Shown piece after piece: positions 17,007 to 25,982 of a DNA stretch of 64,000 nucleotides. Under the pieces are notes generated by a model, which was given only the letters and a program-made list of their open reading frames with translations, did not search any database and had not been told where the DNA came from. Within the stretch, counting starts at the first letter, position 1, and the number at the start of each line of letters is the position of its first letter. Source of the stretch: CAG-791 sp963629395. Lineage in GTDB: Bacteria > Bacillota > Clostridia > Lachnospirales > Lachnospiraceae. The stretch is from NCBI GenBank assembly GCA_963629395.1, contig CAVGIV010000001.1, positions 1 through 64,000 on the forward strand. The letters are read 5' to 3'. The position numbers and the translations under genes are program-made.

Positions 17007-19835
17007 TTATATTCCTCTAGTCCCTCGATGATCGACGACCACCCATTGGCTCGCCTTCTTTTCTTCCTCTATCACTTGTCTGATCAGATTTTCCATCAAA
17101 AACGGGAAGGCCAAATTACCAGACTTTTCCATCATGCTGTAAATTATATCCAAATTAAAACTAAATTTTTCCACCTTCTCCCCTCTTAGCTCGCTCACCG
17201 GGAATACATTATGCAAATAGGCGTTCAGCAGAAAATAATGTAGAGCTTTTTTTATCACAGGTACCGTCGCCGGCGGTTTGTTAAGAGAACGAACCATCCC
17301 GCGCAGAATCATTTTCATACCCTTTTCTTTTAACTTGAGTTTTTCTAAAAGGTATCCATGCAGCCACAGGGTTGAGCGAAGTACACGTGTATTTGTTTCT
17401 ACACCCTCAGGAAGATCAGGAAGGCCCCCTTCGTTTTCCGGCTTCTGTGCGGTGGACTGTATCCCTCCAAAGATTTTATCAAAGAAAAGAGCCATATATG
17501 TGAAGGATGCTGTCGCATTCTGCGCATACATACTTCCTGTCGGATCAGATTCTCCAACTCGTGCTTTCAGCTCCTTTACCCTCAGGCGAAATACATAGTC
17601 AATGTCGCTCTGTGAAAAGCTGCTTTGTTCCAGCATTTGTCTATGAGATTGGTCAAGGTCGCATGCCAACGCTTCAGTCCGAGAAAGACGGTCCCACTCA
17701 GATACCGTTTTACCGTTCCAATTATCTGGATTATCCCCTCCCGCTTCAGCTCGTTGCGCTTTGAGCTGCAGATATCTGCTATAAGCCTCCACTGCATCCT
17801 TCGGTGTTTCATAGATTTGAAGGTAGGACTCATAATGGGTAGGGGACATCTCTACGTCAGCGTTTCCTATCATGATCCTTTGTAAACTACCACTCATCTG
17901 TTCTCTTAGGTCGCCCAGTTCATCTCCTGCTATTCTCTTCCCTCTATATGATTCATCCAACATTTCCAGAGTAATTTGCATAGTGGAAAGAAGATTCATG
18001 ACTTCCGTATTTATACGACTATCAGAGCCAAGAACCGTTTGATAATACCTGCTAATTTCTGCCATTTCTTTTGAGGTGGTATTGTAAGCTCCCTTCAGGA
18101 CATTTGATGCTACACGGCTGCCGATATTGGTACGCCGCGCTTCCTCTGGCGTCATTTTTCTCGCAAAGTGGTGGCCCATGTCCCCTAGTTCACGAATCCG
18201 TTCCCCAACACGCCCCAGGCTTAAAAGCCACACAGCAAACGGAACCTTGCTACGTTTGTCATTCGCTATTTGACTTTTCTGCTCCTCCGTCAGAAGTTCA
18301 TAGATTTTACTGCGCAGAGCAAGGGCAGCAGTCCTGATTGCCTCCCCTGGAATACTATAACTTGTAATTCCCCTGGGATAAATCTGACCAGCCGTTTGCT
18401 CCGGTGATTCCTTCATCGAATCCGGTGCGTACCGATAGGATCCCAGTTGCCCCGCTTCACCTGTCATGCGGCGCATATTCTCACCCGCAGCTGCCGGCGA
18501 TAAGGCTTTAATGAAACGAAATCTGCCAGCGTTTTTGGTAGCCTTATATATATCAAAATCCCTTTTGGTCACACGCTTATTCCCCCAGCCTTGATAGCTA
18601 AGGTCCTCTGATGTCATGAGTGTGCCCATCCTGCGCTGATTCGACGCATCAAAGAATGAACCAAGGGCGTTTACCCCAATGACGTAGCTATTTGCACTAG
18701 CATCAAATCTCACCTTCTCCTCTGTGAAGATGCTGTTTATCGTTGCCTCGGGAATGCCTCCGACACGAAACATATCCCGAACGAACGTCGTACAATTACG
18801 CTCATAATACCCATAGCCTCCTCGCTCTGTATATTTTTCCGCGGCTTCAGCTATATCTACAGCCTTCCACCTGCTCACAGAATAGGTTTTGCTGATATCG
18901 TACTCATGACCGGCATCATCGCGCAGCTGTCCGGGGACGACAGCTCCCTTACCCATCATTGCACTAGTGGAGATGCGCGTCATTCCACCGGCAGGGTAAA
19001 ATCCAAACTTGATGTTATAGCGTTCCTTCTTCCCGCTGATCTTGCTGTCCCGAGTGTACTCAATACCGAGCATTGTGTGTCCCATCTCATCAGGACCGAC
19101 CATGCTTCTGGAGGAACCGGTCTTGGGCTGCTTAACATATACTGTGATCTTCGGATCTATGTCACGACCGGTTGCATCTATTGCCCTGGCAGCTGTAAGA
19201 TATGACCAAACAATAGGAACACGACGGAAATCCGTCAGAATATCATTTCCTTCATTGGGGTTTGTTTCAAATGACTCGCCTCTGCGTCCGGGCACCGCAT
19301 TATGATTTCGGGCCTTCTGCGTTATCGCCGATTTGGCCTTTGCTTCAGCAGATCTGCTTGCGCCGGTGACAAAATCGTACCCTTTTCCTAATGTACCTGT
19401 TAACGGTATGAATACAGCGCCGGCACCGCGTGCAGCAACGTGACCTGCCTGAGACCATTTACTCCACTTGCTCCTCTCTGTCCGCTGCGCTTCAAAGCCA
19501 TTGATTTGATATTGGCCATTCTGCTGCGGATTCACATTGCCAATCTGGTTCGGATCAGGAATCGGTGGATTCTCATTGCCTACGTTTTCGTTGATAATAT
19601 TATTGTTAATCGGATTATTGTTTGGTTCGTTGTTGTTGGGCGCCGGACCGTTCTGATCCCTTATATTTCCATTTCCCCGTTGATTTCCTTCATTACTGCC
19701 GGGACGATGCAGTGCATGCATGGAGTTCCTGCCCTGCTCTCCGATGGGAGCAGGCCTTTCAATAATCTCAAAGCCACGATATGAATTAGGCCCATTATAC
19801 GAATTGGCTCGCTCAAGCTTCTTTTTGTCAGGCAT
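17007..19835 (-). CDS. Putative eCIS effector with permuted papain-fold cysteine hydrolase core
   Basis: A 942-residue protein. Residues 1-125 are disordered and Asn-rich (NNNEPNNNPINNN about 68-80), as expected for a loading signal inside a tube. A short Gly/Ala hydrophobic patch lies at about 130-160. Residues about 245-365 carry the order His then Cys typical of permuted NlpC/P60-LRAT-like hydrolases: MGHTMLGIEY (His253), FGFYPAGG, RDDAGHEYD and ERNCTTFVRDMF (Cys348). Such cores are known in eCIS-associated cargo. Residues 663-880 are the helical domain shared with the 388-residue neighbour. The gene is visibly more AT-rich than the rest of the operon, suggesting separate acquisition. It overlaps the upstream gene by 8 bp. 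Target and activity are unproven. Confidence 0.7.
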   Translation of the reverse strand: MPDKKKLERANSYNGPNSYRGFEIIERPAPIGEQGRNSMHALHRPGSNEGNQRGNGNIRDQNGPAPNNNEPNNNPINNNIINENVGNENPPIPDPNQIGNVNPQQNGQYQINGFEAQRTERSKWSKWSQAGHVAARGAGAVFIPLTGTLGKGYDFVTGASRSAEAKAKSAITQKARNHNAVPGRRGESFETNPNEGNDILTDFRRVPIVWSYLTAARAIDATGRDIDPKITVYVKQPKTGSSRSMVGPDEMGHTMLGIEYTRDSKISGKKERYNIKFGFYPAGGMTRISTSAMMGKGAVVPGQLRDDAGHEYDISKTYSVSRWKAVDIAEAAEKYTERGGYGYYERNCTTFVRDMFRVGGIPEATINSIFTEEKVRFDASANSYVIGVNALGSFFDASNQRRMGTLMTSEDLSYQGWGNKRVTKRDFDIYKATKNAGRFRFIKALSPAAAGENMRRMTGEAGQLGSYRYAPDSMKESPEQTAGQIYPRGITSYSIPGEAIRTAALALRSKIYELLTEEQKSQIANDKRSKVPFAVWLLSLGRVGERIRELGDMGHHFARKMTPEEARRTNIGSRVASNVLKGAYNTTSKEMAEISRYYQTVLGSDSRINTEVMNLLSTMQITLEMLDESYRGKRIAGDELGDLREQMSGSLQRIMIGNADVEMSPTHYESYLQIYETPKDAVEAYSRYLQLKAQRAEAGGDNPDNWNGKTVSEWDRLSRTEALACDLDQSHRQMLEQSSFSQSDIDYVFRLRVKELKARVGESDPTGSMYAQNATASFTYMALFFDKIFGGIQSTAQKPENEGGLPDLPEGVETNTRVLRSTLWLHGYLLEKLKLKEKGMKMILRGMVRSLNKPPATVPVIKKALHYFLLNAYLHNVFPVSELRGEKVEKFSFNLDIIYSMMEKSGNLAFPFLMENLIRQVIEEEKKASQWVVVDHRGTRGI

Positions 19836-21222
19836 TGCGCTCTCCTTTTTCGGTCAGACGTATGGCCATCCGCTTTTCGCTTCCGATCACCCGCAGGCAG
19901 AATGTTCCGCACCAAACCTTTGTCGCAATGGTCCGGACACCGGTTCCATCTGTACTGAGACTTTGTATCTGCTCTGCCGCCTCCTGTCCGGCGTGCTCCG
20001 CTTCGAAGCGGCCATCCGCATCGTTTCCCGCCGCCGGGAAGACAGCTTCAATTCCTGATTTGGCAATGTGGATAACAACACCGCCTTTGCTCCTTATAAG
20101 CTCGCAGACGGCCGCGCAAAGCGGGTTGTCTTCACCTAGTCTGCAGGGCTCAAAGTGAACCTTCAAAACGGCACCTTCAAGCTCTGCCCGGCTGCCCGGC
20201 CGGACATCCAGCGATTCCTCCCTGTGGAACAGGCACAGCAGCTCCTCAGGAACAAAGGGCTCATATTGATTCTTTATGCTCTCAACCGTGTCCCGATAAT
20301 CCTGCAGATTGCAGATCATCGCATAGAAGCTTTCCACAAGGTCCTTGAGCTCGCTGTCCCTGCTCCGCTTCCGGACTATAGCCATGCGCTTTCTAAGCTC
20401 CTCCATGAGCATGTCCGAGTACTGCTGGAGCCGGTACCTTTGCATGATCCAGCCCATGTCACGAAGAACGCGCAGGTATCTGTAAATCGACACACACATG
20501 GCGGTGATAATAACCAGCAAAAGGACGCTCAGCCCTAGTACATACAAGGTCACGCGCCCCCGGACGGAATCATCAACAAAGGACAGATCCCCCTTTACCA
20601 GCATGCCGATCTGAGCACCGGCAATGTTGTACAGAAGCGGACTTCCGTCGTATCTGACCGGTCCGTCCAGAGGCTGCAGGAACAGGCAGTACTGCGATTC
20701 ATCATCCACCCATTGCACGCCTCCATTGCCTTCTGCCGCTTCGCGGCATTTTATGAACAGCGTTTCCTCCTCGGTCAGCTCTCTGCTGGTGCCGGCTGTG
20801 CTGTCAACCAGCAGAATCCTGCCATTTCCTCTGATCACAAGATACCAGAACTGAAGATTTGCCTGCTCCAGATCGACCGTGGTTCTGGTCCCATCCTCAC
20901 CGTCTTTCCCGGCACCGATCGAGGCAAAGTCGATCGCATCGACCTTCTCTATCGCTGCACCCAGATCCAGGTAACGCCCCTCTGCTGCAGCCTTTTTGCC
21001 CTCCAGATAGATCATCTCCGTACCGGTTCCAACGCTGCGCACCATCATGGTTTTTAGCTGATTTGTCTCATAGTCGGTCATGGATGTCACGCCCAGCCTG
21101 TACACGTGCACAGCCGCCAGGAACACCGGTATCAGAAGGATCAGAAAGATCTCCAATGCTGCCGGCGTTGCCACCAGATATCCCTTTTTCGTTTTTGGAG
21201 TGATTACCGGACTACCTTGCAT
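19828..21222 (-). CDS. Two-pass membrane protein with degenerate cyclase-like cytoplasmic domain
   Basis: A 464-residue protein. TM1 lies at about 25-47 (ALEIFLILLIPVFLAAVHVY). An extracytoplasmic sensor-like region of about 170 residues follows, then TM2 at about 225-250 (VTLYVLGLSVLLLVIITAMCV), a basic helical linker, and a C-terminal region that can be aligned by eye with the cyclase-like domain of the next protein upstream (EPFVPEELLCLFHREES; GGVVIHIAKSGIEAVFP). No catalytic metal-binding pair is evident, so enzymatic activity is doubtful. It overlaps the 758-residue sensor gene by 19 bp, which implies coupled translation and probable partnership. A role in sensing for the injection system is inferred from position. 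Confidence 0.65.
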   Translation of the reverse strand: MQGSPVITPKTKKGYLVATPAALEIFLILLIPVFLAAVHVYRLGVTSMTDYETNQLKTMMVRSVGTGTEMIYLEGKKAAAEGRYLDLGAAIEKVDAIDFASIGAGKDGEDGTRTTVDLEQANLQFWYLVIRGNGRILLVDSTAGTSRELTEEETLFIKCREAAEGNGGVQWVDDESQYCLFLQPLDGPVRYDGSPLLYNIAGAQIGMLVKGDLSFVDDSVRGRVTLYVLGLSVLLLVIITAMCVSIYRYLRVLRDMGWIMQRYRLQQYSDMLMEELRKRMAIVRKRSRDSELKDLVESFYAMICNLQDYRDTVESIKNQYEPFVPEELLCLFHREESLDVRPGSRAELEGAVLKVHFEPCRLGEDNPLCAAVCELIRSKGGVVIHIAKSGIEAVFPAAGNDADGRFEAEHAGQEAAEQIQSLSTDGTGVRTIATKVWCGTFCLRVIGSEKRMAIRLTEKGERNA

Positions 21223-23480
21223 ATGGCCGGAGGCTCCTTTCTTTCACAATTCAGACAATAAGACCTTGCCGTACGATCATCCGGATCGGTAAGAAGGCAG
21301 CGTACCATCTGCATCCGCGCGGTGAAATAGTCCCCGGATGCATAGGCACGAACCCCCTTTTCAAAATCGGGCAGGTTGCGTTCCCGTTTGCTCCTGACAT
21401 CCGGAAGCTCCGCATCCATCAGAGCATACAGCTCTCCGGAGGAGCTATACTCGCCCAGTCCCATTCTTCCAAGACTCCGGAAATGAAATCCGCTTTCCTC
21501 TGTATGAAGGAAGGCTGCAGACTCACCCGACACAATCAGGGCATTGTGAAGGAGCTCTGAAAGCTCCAGCAGGATGTCCACCTCTGCATTTCGTTTTACA
21601 CAGATTTCTCTTCGATTCTCGCTGCCGGCTACAAAGGCCCCCGTCATTCCCACATTCATTCCCATGAACGCGCTCTTCCCGGTTTCCTCCTGCGTCCTGC
21701 GCTGGAGCTGGAGCGCACAGAACAGTGCATCCTTCACGGTGCCGGTAAATACCGCGGCGAGACCGTCCCTTCGGAACTCCACGACACTGCCGTCATTGTC
21801 CTCTACAATCTGTACCAGAGAGGGGAGCAGCGCTTTGTATCCCTCCGATTCGCCGGACGCACCGGCAGGAATACGCAGGGACAGAAGAACCGTCTCTGCC
21901 TCTGCAGAGGATCCCGCTTTAAAGGAAGGCGGAAAATGATCGTCTGTCATATTCCGCAGAAAGTTCATGGGTAGAAAGGCTTCGTAAAAATGTCTGTACC
22001 GTTCGGCCCTTCCCTGCTTTTCCTCCAGAAGATCCGCCAGAAGGTTGAATTCCGTTGCGGCATACGCCAGCTCATTGTGTCCCCGGACAGGCGCCCGTGC
22101 ACTGAGATTTCCGGCAGCAAGCTCATCCATTGCCCGCCTTAGCTTCTCCAGCGGTGCAAGATCCCACAGAACCTGCGCGACAGCGATCAGCAGCATCCCG
22201 GCCAGTATCGCGTACATGATTCGGATAATATGTCTGCGGATCATGTATGCATCATAGAGAGTCTCCCGCATCGGCGCGCGTACGCAGATGACCATTTCAG
22301 CCCCCGACTCCGTTGTAACCGGCTGCAGCACCAGTGCATTTACGCCGCGGCGTGCGGCATAGATCGTGCTGATCCTCTCTCCGGACTGTAGGGCTTCATC
22401 CACCAGATCCTTCAGCGAGCCTACATTGATCGCCATTTCTGTTCTTCCGTGGAGAAAGAGATCACCCTCCAGCATAAGATCGTTCCCGCGGTATACGGCA
22501 ATACCCGTGAACAGATTCCAGTGATTACCCAGCGCATAATGTATTGCGGATGCATCGATATCCTCGCTGACGTCCGCAAGATCATCCAGAAAGGCCTGAT
22601 CCAGCGTCTTGGAGAGAACCTCTGCCTCTACCTCGCAGCCGTAAATCTTGTGGGATGAAATGTAATTAAATACCCCCGTCTTCATAATGCCGTTAAGCAA
22701 CGTCATCAGAATCACGAAAGCTATGGTTGTAAAAAACGCCATGCGTATGAGGCTGCGGTGTTTACGCGGACCGGTTTTCCACCATACTCGCACGATCCAG
22801 AGCAGTATCTCCAGGGCGAGAACGGCCAGCATCACCAGCACGATATGCATCACGATCGTACCGGTCTTTTGCTGTACTCTCGCAAACGGAAGGGATGAAA
22901 TTGAAACGCCGGATACCCCCAGATCCCACTCGACATCTTCGGTGGATTCCAGCTTGTAATACCGTCCGGCTTTTGTCAGGGCATACGCAGTTTCAGAGCC
23001 TTTGCCCATCGCATCCTCCGCATAGTAAAGAAAATACCAGCGGTCATCTTCCACTGCAAAGCCGGTCAGATTTTTATCCTTGGTGTCAGGAAGTATCCAC
23101 ACGGTTTCAAGACGATTCCTGTCAAGATTCCACCGGACAAGCTCCATAGAATCTACATTCCCGTTTTGAAAGCGCTCCCGCACCAGATAGACCGTTCCAT
23201 CCCCGGAAATCTCCAGGGCCGGAAAGGATATAATCCCATCCCTTCCCATCTGGTCGATCTTCAGGAACTGTCCCTCTCCGGTGTCCGCATCCATTGCAAA
23301 GAGCTCATTTCTGGTTTCGTTGATATTGACACCGTAGATCATTCCGTCTAACGAGCGGACATTCTGTACACCGGTAAACGTAATAAAAGAATGGGAGAGT
23401 ACAATAAACACGGATACAGCCAACGCAAAGAGAATGGCTGCCACAACCACCGGTATCTGCCTCTCGTGTTTATGTCCCAT
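21204..23480 (-). CDS. Multi-pass HAMP sensor with degenerate class III cyclase-like domain
   Basis: A 758-residue protein. It has an N-terminal TM, a beta-rich extracytoplasmic domain (about 35-200), two TMs (about 205-285), a second extracytoplasmic sensor region, a fourth TM, a HAMP domain (LRRAMDELAAGNLSARAPV) and a cyclase-like domain. In that domain the first metal-binding position reads VLLSLRIP instead of an Asp-bearing strand. The later GSVVEFRRDGLAAVF keeps one Asp, but the usual VNxAxRL region reads AEVDILLELSE, so the fold is probably catalytically dead. A TPR-like C-terminus follows. It belongs to the eCIS operon between the PAAR-like tip and the 464-residue partner, and could link an envelope signal to particle behaviour; this is inference. 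Confidence 0.7.
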   Translation of the reverse strand: MGHKHERQIPVVVAAILFALAVSVFIVLSHSFITFTGVQNVRSLDGMIYGVNINETRNELFAMDADTGEGQFLKIDQMGRDGIISFPALEISGDGTVYLVRERFQNGNVDSMELVRWNLDRNRLETVWILPDTKDKNLTGFAVEDDRWYFLYYAEDAMGKGSETAYALTKAGRYYKLESTEDVEWDLGVSGVSISSLPFARVQQKTGTIVMHIVLVMLAVLALEILLWIVRVWWKTGPRKHRSLIRMAFFTTIAFVILMTLLNGIMKTGVFNYISSHKIYGCEVEAEVLSKTLDQAFLDDLADVSEDIDASAIHYALGNHWNLFTGIAVYRGNDLMLEGDLFLHGRTEMAINVGSLKDLVDEALQSGERISTIYAARRGVNALVLQPVTTESGAEMVICVRAPMRETLYDAYMIRRHIIRIMYAILAGMLLIAVAQVLWDLAPLEKLRRAMDELAAGNLSARAPVRGHNELAYAATEFNLLADLLEEKQGRAERYRHFYEAFLPMNFLRNMTDDHFPPSFKAGSSAEAETVLLSLRIPAGASGESEGYKALLPSLVQIVEDNDGSVVEFRRDGLAAVFTGTVKDALFCALQLQRRTQEETGKSAFMGMNVGMTGAFVAGSENRREICVKRNAEVDILLELSELLHNALIVSGESAAFLHTEESGFHFRSLGRMGLGEYSSSGELYALMDAELPDVRSKRERNLPDFEKGVRAYASGDYFTARMQMVRCLLTDPDDRTARSYCLNCERKEPPAICKVVR

Positions 23481-23575
23481 GCGTTTACAAGCTCCTTTTC
23501 AGTAAGATCGTATTCCAAATGACAGCTATTCAGAGCCCCTTTTGCAAAATCGCTGCTGCAAAGCTACTCTTTTGC

Positions 23576-23965
23576 TCAGGGTACCTGAACATTCATGACT
23601 CCCGGATTCGTGATGGAAATCATCCCGGTATAGGCGCACATCAGCTTCGATCTGTTGTCGAGCGCAGGCTTACCGCCGACCAGCACCGTCGGAGCGCCGG
23701 GAATCCACGGCGCTACCGTAACAGGAATACACGGTGCCGGCGTCAGTACGCCGCCGGCGGCCGCTGTTGCCGTTGCCACTGCAGGATTCAAGGGCGACCG
23801 GCACATCCCGAACGACATGACATTGATCATCGGTGCATTATCCATAATCGTCGCAATAGGTCTTCCCCCGGCTAAGCACCTTGCCATAGGCAACACATTG
23901 AGTGTCGATGGAGCAACCCCCATCGTGCATTTCGTCATCGCGCCGCTGACTACGCAAACAGCCAT
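23576..23965 (-). CDS. PAAR-like spike tip protein (DUF4280-type)
   Basis: A 129-residue protein. It has the length and Cys/Pro/Gly pattern of the DUF4280 PAAR-like family: an N-terminal VVSGAMTKCTMG, a central DNAPMINVMSFGMCRSPLNP, and a C-terminal PCIPVTVAPWIPG with ALDNRSKLMCAY. PAAR proteins cap and sharpen the spike of contractile systems. Here the gene is displaced from the spike gene (34997-35761) by about 11 kb of the same operon and lies just after the MORN gene (4 nt apart), next to the accessory and effector genes. Confidence 0.85.
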   Translation of the reverse strand: MAVCVVSGAMTKCTMGVAPSTLNVLPMARCLAGGRPIATIMDNAPMINVMSFGMCRSPLNPAVATATAAAGGVLTPAPCIPVTVAPWIPGAPTVLVGGKPALDNRSKLMCAYTGMISITNPGVMNVQVP

Positions 23966-23969
23966 ATCC

Positions 23970-25982
23970 TTATCCTCCTATGTTCCCGTCCGCTGCGGTC
24001 GTATCCGATAGTGACTCGCTCGCAGTACCGGTATTATTCGTCGCTGCGGCGGTGTCTGCTGCAGCGGAGCTGCTGCCCGCAATCAGCTGGCCGTAGCGGA
24101 AGATGCCCTGCGCAATCACCGCCCCTGTATCGGGATCAATCAGTGTTCCGTTGCCGCTGAACTGTCCGCGGCTGAACTCTCCCTCATAAACCTTGGCTCC
24201 GGTCACCAGGTCGTACAAAGCGCCGTTGCCGTCGTACATATCATTGACAAAATCGCCTTCGTACAGCTTCTGACCGCTGGCAGCATCATACAGCGTTCCC
24301 GTTCCGTGATGCTTTCCCTTCAGGAATCCGCCCTCATAGACAAGATTTCCCGTAGCAGTATCGTACGCTTTTCCCTCGCCGTCCTGCTGATCCTGCTGGA
24401 AACCGCCTTCATACAAAAGCTTCTCTCCATCTCCGTAGAGCCGGCCTTCGCCGTCCTTTTGCCCGTCGCTGAAGCTCCCCTGGTAAATCAGCTCTTTTGT
24501 ATCTGTATTATACAGTTTGCCGGTGCCGTCATACTCACCGCGCGCGAATTCCCCGTCATAGAGGACATTCCCGTTTTCCGCATATGCAGTACCCTTGCCT
24601 TCCCTCTGACCCTTGGAAAAAGCGCCCGCATACACAAGCTGCTCATCGTCGCCGTAGAGCTTGCCCTCGCCGTCATACTCGCCCTTGGAAAAGCTTCCGT
24701 CATAGATCAGCTTGCCGTCTTCGCCGTAGAACTTGCCCTCGCCGTCATACTCGCCCTTGGAAAGGCTTCCGTCATACCGAAGCGTTCCATCATCGCTGTA
24801 GAGCTTGCCCTCGCCGTCAAATGCACCTTTGGAGAAGCCGCCTTCATACACGAGCACCTCCTCGTCATTATAAAGTTCCCCCTGGCCGTCAAACTCGCCC
24901 TTTGCAAATCCGCCCTTATACAGTACATTGCCCTCTGCACCATACAGCGTACCCTCGCCGTCATAATGGCTGTCCTTGACATTGCCCTTATAAATCACGT
25001 TGCCCTGGCTGTCACACAGCTTCGTGTAGCCGCTGTCAAAGCTTCCGTCCTTATACTGTCCGCTTGTGATGATCTCTCCCTGCTGATAGGAGGTTCCGTC
25101 GCCCTCCTTCTGGCCGTTTGAGAATGTGCCGTTATAAACGACAACTCCGTTTTCATAGAGCTTGCCTTCGCCGTCATACTCCCCGTCCTTGAAGCTCCCC
25201 TGATAGATTTTGGCTCCGTCTGAGTCATAGAGTGTTCCGGTTCCGTTGTACTCTCCCTTTGAGAATTCCCCCTTGTACTGTACCTGGCCATCCGAATAAT
25301 ACTGCGTACCCTCACCATCGTAGCTGCCGTTTACAAACTGTCCGACATATCGGAGCGTGCCGTCGGTTCCGTACTCTTCGCCCTGGCCATCATACGCATT
25401 CATATTGAAGTTGCCGCGGTAGATGAGCGTTCCGTTGTCGTTATATAAAATTCCATATCCCGAATACTGCTCCATCAGGAATTCGCCCTCATAGCGAAGC
25501 GTTCCGTTATAATTGTATAGCTTCCCGTATCCGTTGATCCTGCCGGTCTCGAGCTTTCCTTCGAAGAGCACTTCTCCGCTCGTGCGGTCTGTGAGCCGCA
25601 CCTTGCCCGTATAGTTTTGGATAGCAGCGGAATCTATAGGCGTAGTGTAGGTGAAAAAGTGTGACCGTACCGGAGGTATCACATAATTGAGTATCAGCGC
25701 CGGAAGGACGATAGCCGCCACCAGAATCAGATAAACCAGAATCTTGGCTACATAGTGCTTGCCGGTATCGACATACTCCTTAATATCCTGCGGCGGCTTT
25801 GCAAGACCGCGTACGCTCTCCGTCACATCATAGGATGCGCGTCTTGCAATGGATTCCCCGGTCAGTGCTGTTTTGATATGACGCAGCGCAGAAGTCACCG
25901 GCATCGTTACGGCGCGAACCGCCCGCAATACGACATTGTTGATCACATAGGAAAAGTTGGACATGTCGTTAAAATTACTCAT
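23970..25982 (-). CDS. Membrane-tethered MORN-repeat protein
   Basis: A 670-residue protein. It has a basic cytoplasmic N-terminus of about 75 residues, one TM (about 76-100, AKILVYLILVAAIVLPALIL) and then about 20-22 consecutive MORN-type repeats of ~23 residues (consensus YDGEGKLYxxDGxLxYxGxFSKGE) up to about residue 640, ending in an Ala/Thr/Ser tail. MORN repeats form elongated beta-scaffolds. With the positive residues on the short N-terminal side, the repeat rod would face outward. It overlaps the preceding single-pass gene by 8 bp. MORN proteins are not core eCIS parts, so this may be a scaffold or anchor specific to this lineage. Confidence 0.85.
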   Translation of the reverse strand: MSNFNDMSNFSYVINNVVLRAVRAVTMPVTSALRHIKTALTGESIARRASYDVTESVRGLAKPPQDIKEYVDTGKHYVAKILVYLILVAAIVLPALILNYVIPPVRSHFFTYTTPIDSAAIQNYTGKVRLTDRTSGEVLFEGKLETGRINGYGKLYNYNGTLRYEGEFLMEQYSGYGILYNDNGTLIYRGNFNMNAYDGQGEEYGTDGTLRYVGQFVNGSYDGEGTQYYSDGQVQYKGEFSKGEYNGTGTLYDSDGAKIYQGSFKDGEYDGEGKLYENGVVVYNGTFSNGQKEGDGTSYQQGEIITSGQYKDGSFDSGYTKLCDSQGNVIYKGNVKDSHYDGEGTLYGAEGNVLYKGGFAKGEFDGQGELYNDEEVLVYEGGFSKGAFDGEGKLYSDDGTLRYDGSLSKGEYDGEGKFYGEDGKLIYDGSFSKGEYDGEGKLYGDDEQLVYAGAFSKGQREGKGTAYAENGNVLYDGEFARGEYDGTGKLYNTDTKELIYQGSFSDGQKDGEGRLYGDGEKLLYEGGFQQDQQDGEGKAYDTATGNLVYEGGFLKGKHHGTGTLYDAASGQKLYEGDFVNDMYDGNGALYDLVTGAKVYEGEFSRGQFSGNGTLIDPDTGAVIAQGIFRYGQLIAGSSSAAADTAAATNNTGTASESLSDTTAADGNIGG

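Noticed and set aside
24100..25500. CRISPR or DNA tandem repeat
   Set aside because: The periodic sequence is in frame with a MORN-repeat protein, with unit differences at wobble positions; there are no spacers.
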